64,000 nt of DNA from Rhodococcus sp. AW25M09 (GTDB taxonomy: Bacteria; Actinomycetota; Actinomycetes; Mycobacteriales; Mycobacteriaceae): NCBI RefSeq assembly GCF_000333955.1, contig NZ_CAPS01000069.1, positions 21,114-85,113 of the forward strand, in the 5' to 3' direction. This document shows, piece after piece, positions 38,887 through 47,983 of this stretch. Under the pieces are notes generated by a model, which was not told where the DNA came from, ran no database searches, and saw only the letters and a program-made list of their open reading frames with translations. Made by a program: the position numbers and the translations under genes. The first letter of the stretch is position 1. Every line of letters begins with the position of its first letter.

Positions 38887-38911
38887 GGCCGAGATTATCG
38901 TGATCTCGGCC
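38887..38911 (+). promoter_or_regulatory. Perfect hairpin in the rplU leader
   Basis: GGCCGAGAT, a 7-base loop, and ATCTCGGCC form a perfect 9-bp stem about 95 nt before rplU. There is no T-run, so it is more likely leader structure than a terminator. Leaders bound by the ribosomal protein product are common for L21 operons in other phyla; whether this one is such a site cannot be told from sequence alone. Confidence 0.4.
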
Positions 38912-39005
38912 GGCCGATAGGGAGCAAGCAAACACGTAACACCAGACCAGTCGTGGTGCCATGCGCAACGCGAGCAAGTTCGAAGAAGCAAGGGGTAGCC
39001 CTCCG

Positions 39006-39317
39006 ATGGCAACGTACGCGATCGTCAAGACCGGCGGAAAGCAGTACAAGGTCGCTGTTGGTGACCTCGTCAAGGTCGAGAAGATCGAGGGAGCGCCCGG
39101 CACTGCTGTCTCGCTTGCTCCGGTCCTCGTCGTAGACGGATCCGACCTGACCACAGATGCAGACAAGCTGGCGAAGATCTCGGTCGCCGGTGAGATCGTC
39201 GAGCAGACCAAGGGCCCGAAGATCCGCATCCACAAGTTCAAGAACAAGACCGGATACCACAAGCGTCAGGGACACAGGCAGAAGCTCACTGTCCTCAAGG
39301 TCACCGGCATCAAGTAA
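39006..39317 (+). CDS. rplU: 50S ribosomal protein L21
   Basis: A 103-residue large-subunit protein that binds 23S r[23 protein letters not shown] is the standard N-terminus, and the C-terminal [18 protein letters not shown] carries the basic rRNA-binding L21 signature. ATG 39006 was chosen over an in-frame ATG at 38961 because of this N-terminus. It is followed by rpmA 59 bp later. Confidence 0.97.
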   Translation: MATYAIVKTGGKQYKVAVGDLVKVEKIEGAPGTAVSLAPVLVVDGSDLTTDADKLAKISVAGEIVEQTKGPKIRIHKFKNKTGYHKRQGHRQKLTVLKVTGIK

Positions 39318-39376
39318 CCAGGTCTCACCGGACCCGCGGTCTTTTCAGCTGATTCACCCCGAGGAGGGTATGCAAC

Positions 39377-39640
39377 ATGGCACACAAGAAGGGCGCATCG
39401 AGCTCCCGTAACGGTCGCGACTCGAACGCTCAGCGCCTCGGCGTCAAGCGCTTCGGCGGCCAGACCGTAGGCGCAGGCGAGATCCTGGTTCGCCAGCGCG
39501 GCACTCACTTCCACCCCGGCGTCAACGTCGGCCGTGGCGGCGACGACACCCTGTTCGCACTCGCCGCAGGCGCAGTCGAGTTCGGTGCCAAGCGCGGACG
39601 CAAGACCGTGAACATCGTTCCGGTCGCTGTAGAGGCCTAG
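39377..39640 (+). CDS. rpmA: 50S ribosomal protein L27
   Basis: An 87-residue protein near the peptidyl-transferase centre. [20 protein letters not shown] is the usual start, with no cleavable N-terminal extension of the Firmicutes kind. [17 protein letters not shown] is the L27 signature. GAGGAGGG precedes ATG 39377. A strong terminator follows. Confidence 0.97.
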   Translation: MAHKKGASSSRNGRDSNAQRLGVKRFGGQTVGAGEILVRQRGTHFHPGVNVGRGGDDTLFALAAGAVEFGAKRGRKTVNIVPVAVEA

Positions 39641-39725
39641 TCCTTCTGCAGCGCTCGCGCCACGATGGACCGACAGAATAGACAACTATTCGAGTGGGAC
39701 ATCCACGGCGTACGTTCATAGTTCC

Positions 39726-39776
39726 CGATAGGGGCGGACCAGGGTCATGAGACCGGTCCGCCCCTATCGCTTTTTT
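39726..39776 (+). terminator. Rho-independent terminator after rpmA
   Basis: A 15-bp perfect stem (CGATAGGGGCGGACC at 39726-39740, complement at 39755-39769) followed by C and six T. It separates rplU-rpmA from obg, so obg either has its own start site or depends on incomplete termination. Confidence 0.92.
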
Positions 39777-39813
39777 CTCCCGCTTTTTCTTTCAGAAAGG
39801 ATCGAAGACAGCT

Positions 39814-41265
39814 ATGTCACGATTCATCGACCGCGTGGTGCTGCACGTCAGCGCCGGCAAAGGTGGCAACGGCTGCTCTTCGGTTCACCGCGAAAAGTTC
39901 AAGCCTCTCGGTGGCCCGGACGGTGGAAACGGGGGACAGGGCGGCGGAGTCGTCTTCGTCGTCGACTCCAACGTTCACACGTTGCTCGACTTCCACTTCT
40001 CCAGCCATGCCAAGGCCGGCAACGGAACTCAGGGCATGGGCGGCAACCGTGAGGGTGCAAACGGCGAGGACCTGATCCTCAAGGTTCCCGACGGCACGGT
40101 CGTGCTCGACAAGAAGGGCACCGTACTCGCCGACATGATCGGTGAGGGAACACGTTTCGATGCGGCACCGGGTGGACGCGGTGGCCTCGGCAACGCAGCG
40201 CTCGCGTCCAAGGCTCGTCGTGCGCCCGGTTTCGCCCTGCTCGGCGAAGAGGGTATCGAGCGCGAGCTCGTCCTCGAGCTCAAGTCCGTGGCCGATGTCG
40301 GTCTCGTGGGATTCCCATCGGCCGGTAAGTCGTCGTTGGTCTCGGTGCTGTCCGCAGCGAAGCCGAAGATCGCCGATTACCCCTTCACGACGCTGGTTCC
40401 CAACCTCGGTGTCGTGTCGAGCGGAGACACCACGTTCACCGTCGCCGACGTGCCCGGTTTGATCCCAGGTGCCAGTCAGGGTCGAGGTCTGGGTCTCGAC
40501 TTCCTCCGCCACCTCGAGCGGTGCGCGGTGCTCGCGCACGTCGTCGACTGCGCCACACTGGATCCGGGCCGCGATCCGATTTCCGACGTCGACGCTCTCG
40601 AAGCCGAATTGGCCGCCTACAAGCCGGCTCTGTCCGGAGACGCCAGCCTCGGCGATCTCGCCGATCGGCCCCGCATCGTGGTGTTGAACAAGGCCGATAT
40701 TCCCGAGGGTGCCGAGCTCGCCGAGATGGTCACCGCAGAGTTCGAGTCGCGTGGCTGGCCGGTCTTCACCATCTCCGCAGTGACTCGCGCCGGTCTCAAG
40801 CCGTTGACCTTCGCCTTGGCGAAGCTCGTCGAGGACTACCGCACTGCCCATCCGGCGCCGGAGCCACGGCGTCAGGTACTGCGTCCGGTCGCCAAGAACG
40901 ACGACAGCTTCAAGGTCGTCAAGGATCCGGATATCCCGGACGGCTTCATCGTTCGAGGTATCCGCCCAGAGCGCTGGGTGCGTCAGACGCAGTTCACCAA
41001 CGACGAAGCCGTGGGCTATCTCGCGGATCGGCTGGCCCGGCTGGGCGTCGAGGATGAGTTGATCAAGGCCGGCGCTCAGCCCGGTGCGTCGGTCACGATC
41101 GGCGAGGTCTCGTTCGACTGGGAGCCGCAGACTCCGGCCGGTGTCGAGATAACCATGACCGGCCGCGGTACCGACGCCCGACTCGATCAGGTCGAGCGCA
41201 TCGGTGCATCCGAACGTAAGCATGCCCGCCAGGTACGTCGCGGGCTCGATTCCGAACAGGAGTAG
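39814..41265 (+). CDS. obg: GTPase Obg/CgtA
   Basis: A 483-residue ribosome-assembly and stress GTPase. The glycine-rich Obg fold fills residues 1-158 ([22 protein letters not shown]). The G domain has [11 protein letters not shown] (G1), DVPGLIPGA (G3) and NKAD (G4). A C-terminal OCT domain follows ([17 protein letters not shown]). AAAGGA lies eleven bases before ATG 39814. Order rplU-rpmA-obg-proB is the standard one. Confidence 0.97.
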   Translation: MSRFIDRVVLHVSAGKGGNGCSSVHREKFKPLGGPDGGNGGQGGGVVFVVDSNVHTLLDFHFSSHAKAGNGTQGMGGNREGANGEDLILKVPDGTVVLDKKGTVLADMIGEGTRFDAAPGGRGGLGNAALASKARRAPGFALLGEEGIERELVLELKSVADVGLVGFPSAGKSSLVSVLSAAKPKIADYPFTTLVPNLGVVSSGDTTFTVADVPGLIPGASQGRGLGLDFLRHLERCAVLAHVVDCATLDPGRDPISDVDALEAELAAYKPALSGDASLGDLADRPRIVVLNKADIPEGAELAEMVTAEFESRGWPVFTISAVTRAGLKPLTFALAKLVEDYRTAHPAPEPRRQVLRPVAKNDDSFKVVKDPDIPDGFIVRGIRPERWVRQTQFTNDEAVGYLADRLARLGVEDELIKAGAQPGASVTIGEVSFDWEPQTPAGVEITMTGRGTDARLDQVERIGASERKHARQVRRGLDSEQE

Positions 41266-41267
41266 TC

Positions 41268-42407
41268 GTGGTGTCGGTGCGTGAATCCGATCTGCCCGAA
41301 GCGGCTCTCACCGGTACCCGTCGCACGATTGCCGACGCAAAGCGCATCGTGGTCAAGATCGGCTCCTCGGCGCTGACCAGTCTCGACACAGGCCTCGATC
41401 TGGGTCGACTCGACCTGCTCGCCGACGCCATCGAGTCGCGGATGCGCAGCGGAACCGACGTGGTGGTCGTATCGTCCGGAGCGATCGGTGCCGGCATGGC
41501 ACCGCTCGGGCTCACCCGCCGCCCGCACGATCTCGCGACCAAGCAGGCTGCGGCAAGCGTGGGGCAGCTCGCCCTGGTCAACGCGTGGAGCTCGTCCTTC
41601 CACCGGTACGGGCGCACCGTGGGTCAGGTGCTGCTGACAGCCGAGGACATCGCACGTCGGACCAATCACCGCAACGCCCAGCGCACGTTGGATCGACTGC
41701 GCTCACTCGGTGCCGTCGCCATCGTCAACGAGAACGACACCGTCGCCACCGCCGAGATCCGCTTCGGTGACAACGATCGCCTCGCGGCTCTGGTGGCACA
41801 CCTCGTCGGCGCAGACGCACTGTTCCTGCTCTCGGATGTGGACGGGTTGTACGACGGAGATCCCCGCAAGGGCAGCGCAACACTGATTCCAGAAGTCACC
41901 AGCCCGGAGGACCTCGACGGCGTGGTTGCCGGGTCTGGGGGAGCGCTGGGCACCGGCGGAATGGCGTCCAAGCTGTCCGCTGCGCGTCTCGCGGCCGACG
42001 CGGGTGTTCCCGTGCTGTTGGCTGCTGCGTCCGACGCCGCACACGCGCTGACGACGTCGGAGGTGGGTACTGCCTTTGCCGCCAGGCCGACGCGGTTGTC
42101 CGCTCGGAAGTTCTGGGTTCGCCATGCCGCAGATGCTGCGGGTGAACTGCACCTCGACGCGGGTGCCGTGCGAGCGGTCGCGGAGCGGCGGCGGTCGCTG
42201 TTGTCCGCAGGTATCACCTCGGTGACGGGATCGTTTCACGGCGGAGACGTGGTCTCGCTCGTCGATCACGACGGTGAGCTGATCGCTCGTGGGGTCGTTG
42301 CGTACGACTCGGGGGAGTTGGCCGGGATGCTCGGGCGGTCGACGGGGGAGCTCGCCGCAGAGCTACAACGCCCGGTGGTTCACGCAGACGACCTGGTCCC
42401 TGCCTGA
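41268..42407 (+). CDS. proB: Glutamate 5-kinase
   Basis: First enzyme of proline synthesis, 379 residues. The amino acid kinase domain shows [60 protein letters not shown] and the C-terminal PUA domain ([19 protein letters not shown]). GTG 41268 follows CAGGAG. Its 3' end overlaps the sirtuin gene on the other strand by 28 bp. The next pathway gene, proA, begins only at 63829, beyond the ectoine region. Confidence 0.96.
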   Translation: MVSVRESDLPEAALTGTRRTIADAKRIVVKIGSSALTSLDTGLDLGRLDLLADAIESRMRSGTDVVVVSSGAIGAGMAPLGLTRRPHDLATKQAAASVGQLALVNAWSSSFHRYGRTVGQVLLTAEDIARRTNHRNAQRTLDRLRSLGAVAIVNENDTVATAEIRFGDNDRLAALVAHLVGADALFLLSDVDGLYDGDPRKGSATLIPEVTSPEDLDGVVAGSGGALGTGGMASKLSAARLAADAGVPVLLAAASDAAHALTTSEVGTAFAARPTRLSARKFWVRHAADAAGELHLDAGAVRAVAERRRSLLSAGITSVTGSFHGGDVVSLVDHDGELIARGVVAYDSGELAGMLGRSTGELAAELQRPVVHADDLVPA

Positions 42408-43246
42408 TCGAGCAGATCGGCCAGCGCACTCGCTGTTTCCGAACAGCCCGAATCCGTTGTGAGGGTGGCGAATTCGTCTCCACGAGTGGTTCCGCGATTG
42501 ACGATGACGATGGGTTTGCCGGTTTTCGACGCGTGTCTGACGAAACGCAGGCCCGACATGACGGTGAGCGAGGACCCGAGTACCAGTAGGGCCTCGCTTC
42601 GGTCGACGAGATCGTAGGCTTCGGCGACGCGTGGTTTGGGCACACTCTCGCCGAAGTAGACGATGTCGGGTTTGAGTATGCCGGAACATGATTCGCAGTC
42701 GACCATGCGGAAGTGTTCGGTAGAGGAGATGATCGCGTCGGCGTCGGGAGCGATTTCGACGCCGTCCGCTGGTGCAACCGATTCGAGGAAGCCGGGATTG
42801 GCACGATCGAGTCTTCGAGCCAACTCGAACCGCGAGATCAACCGTTCGCAGTTCAGGCAGCGAACTCTGGCGTAGACGCCGTGCAGGTCGATGACATTGC
42901 GGCTACCTGCTTTGGTGTGCAGCATGTCGACGTTCTGGGTGATGACTCCGGTGACGACACCGGCGCGTTCGAGCCTGGCGAGGGCTCGGTGTCCGTCGTT
43001 GGGTACCGCTGCATCCATATGTCGCCAACCGACGTGGTTGCGGGCCCAGTAGTGCCGCCGGAACTCGGCGTCGCCGATGAACTGCTGGAACGTCATCGGG
43101 TTGCGGGGCGGTGACTGGGGACCTCGATAGTCCGGGATGCCCGAGTCGGTCGACATACCAGCTCCGCTGACGACGGTGATGGTCTTTCCGTCGAGCAGAG
43201 AGGTCAGTTGCCTCACTGTGGCCGCGGACTCGGGGAGTGCATTCAC
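42380..43246 (-). CDS. Sir2 family NAD-dependent protein deacylase
   Basis: A 288-residue sirtuin that removes acyl groups from lysines using NAD. NAD-binding motifs are [18 protein letters not shown] and ITQNVDMLH. The catalytic His is in VIDLHGVY. Zinc is held by RCLNCE and DCESCSG. The length is slightly above the CobB type, and the class appears closest to mitochondrial SIRT4-like bacterial sirtuins, though I cannot verify this. GTG 43246 is the start. A strong hairpin separates it from ectC. Confidence 0.9.
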   Translation of the reverse strand: MNALPESAATVRQLTSLLDGKTITVVSGAGMSTDSGIPDYRGPQSPPRNPMTFQQFIGDAEFRRHYWARNHVGWRHMDAAVPNDGHRALARLERAGVVTGVITQNVDMLHTKAGSRNVIDLHGVYARVRCLNCERLISRFELARRLDRANPGFLESVAPADGVEIAPDADAIISSTEHFRMVDCESCSGILKPDIVYFGESVPKPRVAEAYDLVDRSEALLVLGSSLTVMSGLRFVRHASKTGKPIVIVNRGTTRGDEFATLTTDSGCSETASALADLLDQAGTRSSA

Positions 43247-43292
43247 TCTGTCCAGAATAGCGAGCGATCGCAGTGCCGGCACGAACCGACGA

Positions 43293-43334
43293 GAACGGCC
43301 CGCACGGACGCCTGAGCGTCGGTGCGGGCCGTTC
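43293..43334. terminator. Strong hairpin downstream of ectC
   Basis: A 13-bp perfect stem (GAACGGCCCGCAC at 43293-43305, complement at 43322-43334) extended inward by GACGC/GCGTC. It follows ectC by 13 bp on the minus strand and lies upstream of the sirtuin gene, so it is the likely end of the ect transcript. Confidence 0.8.
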
Positions 43335-43347
43335 TGGAACAGCGGTG

Positions 43348-43746
43348 TTACGCGGGTACCTCTACGAGGGGGTACACGCCGTTCTCGTCGTGTGTCTCGC
43401 TGCCGACGACGGGAGGGTTGAACACGCACAGCATGCGCATCTGGGTACGAACCTCCACGGTGTGGCGCTCGTGACCGTTGAGCAGGTACATCGAGCCGGC
43501 ACCGAGCTCGTAGGTTTCCCCGGTCTCACGATCGGTCAGTGTGCCCTCGCCCTCGATCAGCCAGACGGCCTCGACGTGATTGGCGTAGTGAAAATTGTTC
43601 ACCGTGCCGGCCTTGATCGTGGTCTCGTGGAACGAGAATCCAACCTTGTCGCCGCCGAGGATGATCCTCTTGCTCTGCCAGTTACCGTCCTCGGCCGAGA
43701 TGTCGCGGTCGGTTCCGGTGATCTCCTGGGTGGTGCGAACGATCAT
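43348..43746 (-). CDS. ectC: L-ectoine synthase
   Basis: A 132-residue cupin that closes N-gamma-acetyl-diaminobutyrate to ectoine, the last biosynthetic step. MIVRTTQEI and NWQSKRIILGGDKVGFSFHETTI are typical. The iron-site residues reported for EctC are in NHVEAVWLIEGEG (Glu), SMYLLNGHERH (Tyr and His). Length is normal. AAGGAGG lies seven bases before ATG 43746, and 42 bp separate it from the EctAB frame. No ectoine hydroxylase gene (ectD) follows; a terminator does. Confidence 0.96.
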   Translation of the reverse strand: MIVRTTQEITGTDRDISAEDGNWQSKRIILGGDKVGFSFHETTIKAGTVNNFHYANHVEAVWLIEGEGTLTDRETGETYELGAGSMYLLNGHERHTVEVRTQMRMLCVFNPPVVGSETHDENGVYPLVEVPA

Positions 43747-43788
43747 GCGATGTCCTCCTTCGATATCGGTGGTTGCGAGCAGGATTCT

Positions 43789-45615
43789 CTAGGAGAGAAC
43801 CTTTGCAACAGCACTTTCGAGAATGTCGAGGCCGCGATCGAGCTCGTCCATCGTCGTGGTCAACGGTGGGAGCAGCTTGACGACCTCGTCCTTCGGTCCC
43901 GCGGTCTCGACGAGCAAGCGCTCGTCGTAGGCCAGCTGGGAGACCTTGTTGGCCAGTTCGGCGTCTTCGAAGACCAGGGCCTGCACCATGCCGCGACCGC
44001 GGGTGGAGATGCCGTCGAACTTGGCGCACAACTTGATGAAGCGATCCTGAATGTGCTCGCCCTTGGCGAGGATCTCCTTCTCGAAGGCGTCGTCGGACCA
44101 GTAGTGGTCGATGGCCGCCTTCGCAGTGACGAACGAGGGGTTGAAGCCGCGGAAGGTGCCGTTGTGCTCACCCGGCGACCACACGTCCAGCTCGGGCTTG
44201 AACAGCGTCAGCGCCAGCGGCATGCCGTATCCGCCGATCGACTTGGACAACGTGACGATGTCCGGGGTGATGCCGGCTTCCTCGAACGAGAAGAACTGGC
44301 CGGTGCGTCCGCAGCCCATCTGCACGTCGTCGACGATCAGCAGGATCTCGCGACGCGAGCAGAGCTCGGCCAGAGCGCGCAGCCACTCGGGACGCGCGAC
44401 GTTGATGCCGCCCTCACCCTGGATGGTCTCCACGATCACTGCCGCGGGGCGGTTGAATCCGCTGCCCGAGTCGTCCAGAACGCGCTCGAACCACTGGAAG
44501 TCCTCGGTGACGCCGCCGAAGTAGTTGTCGTAGGGCATCGGGGTGGTGTGCACCAACGGGATTCCGGCGCCAGCTCGCTTCATCGAGTTGCCGGTGACCG
44601 ACAGCGCGCCGAGTGTCATGCCGTGGAAAGCGTTGGTGAAGTTGATGATTGCCTCGCGGCCGGTGACCTTGCGGGCCAGCTTGAGTGCAGCCTCGACGGT
44701 GTTGGCACCTGTCGGTCCGGGGAACTGAACCTTGTAGTCCAGGCCGCGGGGATCGAGGATGTTCTTCTTGAACGACTCGAGGAATTCGCGCTTGGCCACG
44801 GTGGACATGTCGAGTGCGTGGGTGATTCCGTCACCGGTGATGTAGTCGACCAGCGCGCTCTTGATCATGTCGTTGTTGTGACCGTAGTTCAGTGCGCCTG
44901 CGCCACCGAAGAAGTCGAGGTAGTCGTTGCCGTTCTCGTCGGTGATGACCGAGTTCTTCGCGGTGGAGAACACGGCGGGCCACTGGCGGCTGTAACTGCG
45001 CACCTCCGACTCGACGGTCTCGAACACATCGGGCTTCTCTGTTGTGCCAGTCTTCTTTTCGGTCATGTTCTGAATGTTCCTTTCATAATCCCGCGAAGCG
45101 TCGTGGCCGACGGTGTAGAGCTCCTCGGCTTCGTGGCTATCAGGGAAATCGTTGGGCGAGAACAATTCCGACCTGACGATGTCGGTGCCTCGCTTACGCG
45201 CAAGGCTCGTGAAGGTTGCGATGGACGCTTCGTTGTCCGGGCTGATCGTCGTTTCGAGATGCGTGATGCCTTGGGGCTCGAGGCGGTCGAGCAGCTCCAT
45301 CAGCATGCGACCGGCAAGTCCCTTGCCGCGTTGGTCCGCATCGACGGCGACCTGCCACACGAACAGTGTGCGCGGGGCGTCTTGGCGGATGTATCCGGTG
45401 ACGAAACCGACTGCGCGGCCGTCGATATCGGATACGACAGTGGTGGCAGCGAAATCGCGGCACCATAATACGTACGAGTAGCTGGAATTGAGATCCAGAA
45501 CTCGCGAATCTCTCGCGATCTCCCAGAGCCGGACTCCGTCTGAGATCTTGGGCTTACGGAACTTCACTGCGTCCGGCGCAGTGAGCGGGGTACCTCTCAG
45601 CAATGCAGGCTTCAT
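43789..45615 (-). CDS. ectAB: EctA-EctB fusion: diaminobutyrate acetyltransferase + diaminobutyrate aminotransferase
   Basis: One open frame of 608 codons encodes two ectoine enzymes. Residues 1-168 are a GNAT acetyltransferase matching EctA (DLNSSYSYVLWCRDFA; acetyl-CoA loop VDADQRGKGLAGRML; end HEAEELYTVG). Fifteen linker residues follow. Residue 184 is the methionine of a complete EctB (MTEKKTGTTEKPDVFE..., 425 residues; FPGPTGANTVEAALKLARK; PLP lysine in VTLSKSIGGYG). No stop codon lies between. AAAGG is found 12 bases before the EctB methionine (45066), so separate EctB may also be made. EctB forms diaminobutyrate and EctA acetylates it. ATG 45615 is preferred; ATG 45687 with AGGGGA upstream is in frame and would add 24 atypical residues. 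Confidence 0.88.
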   Translation of the reverse strand: MKPALLRGTPLTAPDAVKFRKPKISDGVRLWEIARDSRVLDLNSSYSYVLWCRDFAATTVVSDIDGRAVGFVTGYIRQDAPRTLFVWQVAVDADQRGKGLAGRMLMELLDRLEPQGITHLETTISPDNEASIATFTSLARKRGTDIVRSELFSPNDFPDSHEAEELYTVGHDASRDYERNIQNMTEKKTGTTEKPDVFETVESEVRSYSRQWPAVFSTAKNSVITDENGNDYLDFFGGAGALNYGHNNDMIKSALVDYITGDGITHALDMSTVAKREFLESFKKNILDPRGLDYKVQFPGPTGANTVEAALKLARKVTGREAIINFTNAFHGMTLGALSVTGNSMKRAGAGIPLVHTTPMPYDNYFGGVTEDFQWFERVLDDSGSGFNRPAAVIVETIQGEGGINVARPEWLRALAELCSRREILLIVDDVQMGCGRTGQFFSFEEAGITPDIVTLSKSIGGYGMPLALTLFKPELDVWSPGEHNGTFRGFNPSFVTAKAAIDHYWSDDAFEKEILAKGEHIQDRFIKLCAKFDGISTRGRGMVQALVFEDAELANKVSQLAYDERLLVETAGPKDEVVKLLPPLTTTMDELDRGLDILESAVAKVLS

Positions 45616-45710
45616 AGGAAATACAAACGTAACAACGTTGCCGAGGCATATCGAGTGCAGACGGAAATCGACCCCCGAAACGGACATGCTTCCCCTGGTT
45701 AACCGGACAA

Positions 45711-45726
45711 TGTGATTCTAGTCACA
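45711..45726. promoter_or_regulatory. CRP/GlxR-type binding site upstream of ectA
   Basis: TGTGATTCTAGTCACA is a perfect match to TGTGA-N6-TCACA, the site of CRP-family regulators including actinobacterial GlxR/Cmr. A second overlapping inverted repeat, GTCACA-TGTT-TGTGAC, runs from 45721 to 45736. The box lies 96 bp before ATG 45615 and 24 bp before ATG 45687, between recQ and ectA, both on the minus strand, so ectA is the likely target. Confidence 0.6.
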
Positions 45727-45789
45727 TGTTTGTGACCCGGCTGGCTGTACCCAATGTTTCCGAAGTCAAACCACGAATCGACGAAAACG

Positions 45790-47916
45790 CTACTTCGGCG
45801 TGGCGAGCGCGAACGGAAGCACGGCGTCTGCGCCTGCTGCCCGCAGAGCGGATGTCGCGCACGTGAACGTCCACCCGGTGTCGGTCAGCAGGTCGATCAG
45901 CAGAATCGGTCCTGTGACGGACGATACGTCGGGAACCTCCCAGGAGTCCACCAGCCCGGCCACCCGGAATGCCGAATTGGCCGCCGATACCGGCGGGTGA
46001 CCGGGTCTGACCTGCATGACACCGAGATCGCTCAATTTTCCGACCGTGGCCAATCGTGCGGCAATCGAACGAACCAGCTGCGGATGAGTGGGGGAGTCCA
46101 GGGCCAGAACAGCAGTCGGTCGCTCTTTCCAATCCCAGTTGGCGAGCACCGAGATGCATGCCTTTTCGAGCGGATCGGTGGCTGGAGCATCAGGTGCATC
46201 GAAAAGTGCGCGTAGGCGGCTGCCCCAGCCGAGGTCGGTGAGTCGACCCAGGACTCGGCCGGGCTCGTGCTGGTCGGCGATCTTGCCCGAGAGCGATACG
46301 CCCAGTTTCTTCATCCCACTCGGCCACTGCTTTCGTGGTTGCAAGTCGAGGCCGGGCCGGTCCAGCCGGGCCCTCGCCGAGTCGACCGAGGCCGAGTCGA
46401 CCGAGGCGGAAAGGTATTCGCCTGTGCAGTTGTCGCAGCGTCCGCACCGATCGGCTTCACTACCCGGTGCGCCCAGGTCGGGGTCGTCGAGTTGTCTGCG
46501 CAAGAACTCCATCCGGCAGCCGTCGGTGCTCTGGTAGTCGATCATGGCTTGCTGTTCGCGGTCTCTGGCTTGCTCGAGACGCTCGTAGCGGGCCGCGTCG
46601 TACGTCCACTGCTCGCCGGTTGCCATCCAGCCGCCGCGAACGCGACTGACAGCGCCGTCGACGTCGAGGACCTTCAGCACCATCTCGAGCCTGCTGCGAT
46701 TGAGTTCGACCAGGGGCTCCAGTGCCTGTGTCGACTGTGCCTTGTCGGTGTTCAGGGCATCGATGACCTGTCGAACCAGATGTTCGCGGGGGAACGCGAC
46801 GGAGGCGAAGTAGCTCCAGATCTGCCGATCCTCGTGACCCGGGAGCAGCACCACATCGGCTCGCTCGGTGGCGCGGCCTGCGCGACCGACCTGCTGGTAG
46901 TACGAAATCGGCGACGACGGTGCCCCCATGTGCACGACGAACCCGAGATCGGGCTTGTCGAATCCCATCCCGAGAGCAGATGTGGCGACGAGAGCTTTGA
47001 CCCGGTTGGCCAGTAGGTCGCCCTCGAGAGATTCGCGCTCGGTCGGGTCCGTCTGACCGGTGTACGACGCTACGACGTGACCCTGGTCGGTCAGCAGAGC
47101 CGCGAGGTCTTTGGCCGCCGACACCGTGAGGGTGTAGATGATTCCCGAACCGGGCAGCGTCTTCAGATGGTCGCCGAGCCACGCGGCCCGCTCGGTCGCG
47201 TTGTCGATCTTCACCACCGCCATGCGGAGCGAGTCTCGTGCGAGCCCGCCGCGCAAGACCAGTGTGTCGCCGCCGCCGACGCCCAGTTGAGCAGCGACGT
47301 CGTCGACCACGCGGTCGTTTGCCGTGGCAGTGGTGGCGAGCACCGGGATGCCGTCGCGGAGCTCGGCGATCAGAGTGCGGATACGTCGATAGTCGGGTCG
47401 AAAGTCGTGTCCCCAGTCGGAGACGCAGTGAGCCTCGTCGACCACCACGAGGCCGGCATCCCCGGCCAGCGACGGCAACACCTGGTCGCGGAAGTCGGGG
47501 TTGTTCAACCGCTCGGGACTGACCAGCAGCACGTCTAGTTCGCCGGAGGCGACCTGCTGATGAATGTCGTCCCATTCGGTCATGTTCCCGGAGTTGATCG
47601 TGGCCGCCCGGACGCCTGCGCGCTCGGCCGAGGCGACCTGGTTGCGCATCAGCGCCAACAGAGGGGAGACGATGACCGTCGGGCCCAGGCCCTGGGCACG
47701 AAGCAGTTTTGCGGCGATGAAGTAGACGGCGGATTTTCCCCAGCCTGTTCGCTGCACCACCAAAGCGCGTCGACGGTGCACGACCAACGCCTCTATTGCT
47801 GTCCACTGGTCGTCCCGAAGCACTGCATCGGGGCCGGCGAGCTCGCGCAGCAACCTTTCGGCGTCGTCGCGCAAGTTGCTCGCGGTCGTGTGCGCTGCTG
47901 TCGTCATGGTGTCCAT
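45790..47916 (-). CDS. recQ: RecQ-family ATP-dependent DNA helicase with C-terminal extension
   Basis: A superfamily 2 helicase of about 708 residues. Walker A-type motif I is QRTGWGKSAVY near residue 48; motif II is VVVDEAHCVSDWGHDFRPDY; motif III LATTATA; motif VI YYQQVGRAGRA. A zinc cluster CGRCDNC follows near residue 475. The C-terminal 200 residues are not the usual HRDC domain; they end with GPILLIDLLTDTGWTFT, which resembles a phosphoribosyltransferase PRPP loop. ATG 47916 and ATG 47907 are both possible starts, and neither has a good ribosome binding site. Confidence 0.9.
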   Translation of the reverse strand: MDTMTTAAHTTASNLRDDAERLLRELAGPDAVLRDDQWTAIEALVVHRRRALVVQRTGWGKSAVYFIAAKLLRAQGLGPTVIVSPLLALMRNQVASAERAGVRAATINSGNMTEWDDIHQQVASGELDVLLVSPERLNNPDFRDQVLPSLAGDAGLVVVDEAHCVSDWGHDFRPDYRRIRTLIAELRDGIPVLATTATANDRVVDDVAAQLGVGGGDTLVLRGGLARDSLRMAVVKIDNATERAAWLGDHLKTLPGSGIIYTLTVSAAKDLAALLTDQGHVVASYTGQTDPTERESLEGDLLANRVKALVATSALGMGFDKPDLGFVVHMGAPSSPISYYQQVGRAGRATERADVVLLPGHEDRQIWSYFASVAFPREHLVRQVIDALNTDKAQSTQALEPLVELNRSRLEMVLKVLDVDGAVSRVRGGWMATGEQWTYDAARYERLEQARDREQQAMIDYQSTDGCRMEFLRRQLDDPDLGAPGSEADRCGRCDNCTGEYLSASVDSASVDSARARLDRPGLDLQPRKQWPSGMKKLGVSLSGKIADQHEPGRVLGRLTDLGWGSRLRALFDAPDAPATDPLEKACISVLANWDWKERPTAVLALDSPTHPQLVRSIAARLATVGKLSDLGVMQVRPGHPPVSAANSAFRVAGLVDSWEVPDVSSVTGPILLIDLLTDTGWTFTCATSALRAAGADAVLPFALATPK

Positions 47917-47983
47917 CGTGCAGCATCGGTACGACACAGAACGGAACCGGTGACAAGCAACTCGACCGGCCCGCCGGCTCCGC

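Noticed and set aside
44111..44524. Plus-strand open frames across ectB and recQ (for example 43273-45468)
   Set aside because: They are shadows of the minus-strand ect genes and encode no recognisable protein.
45616..45687. ATG 45687 as the ectA start
   Set aside because: It has a usable ribosome binding site, but the 24 added residues are unlike EctA N-termini and it sits only 24 bp from the CRP-type box; kept only as an alternative.
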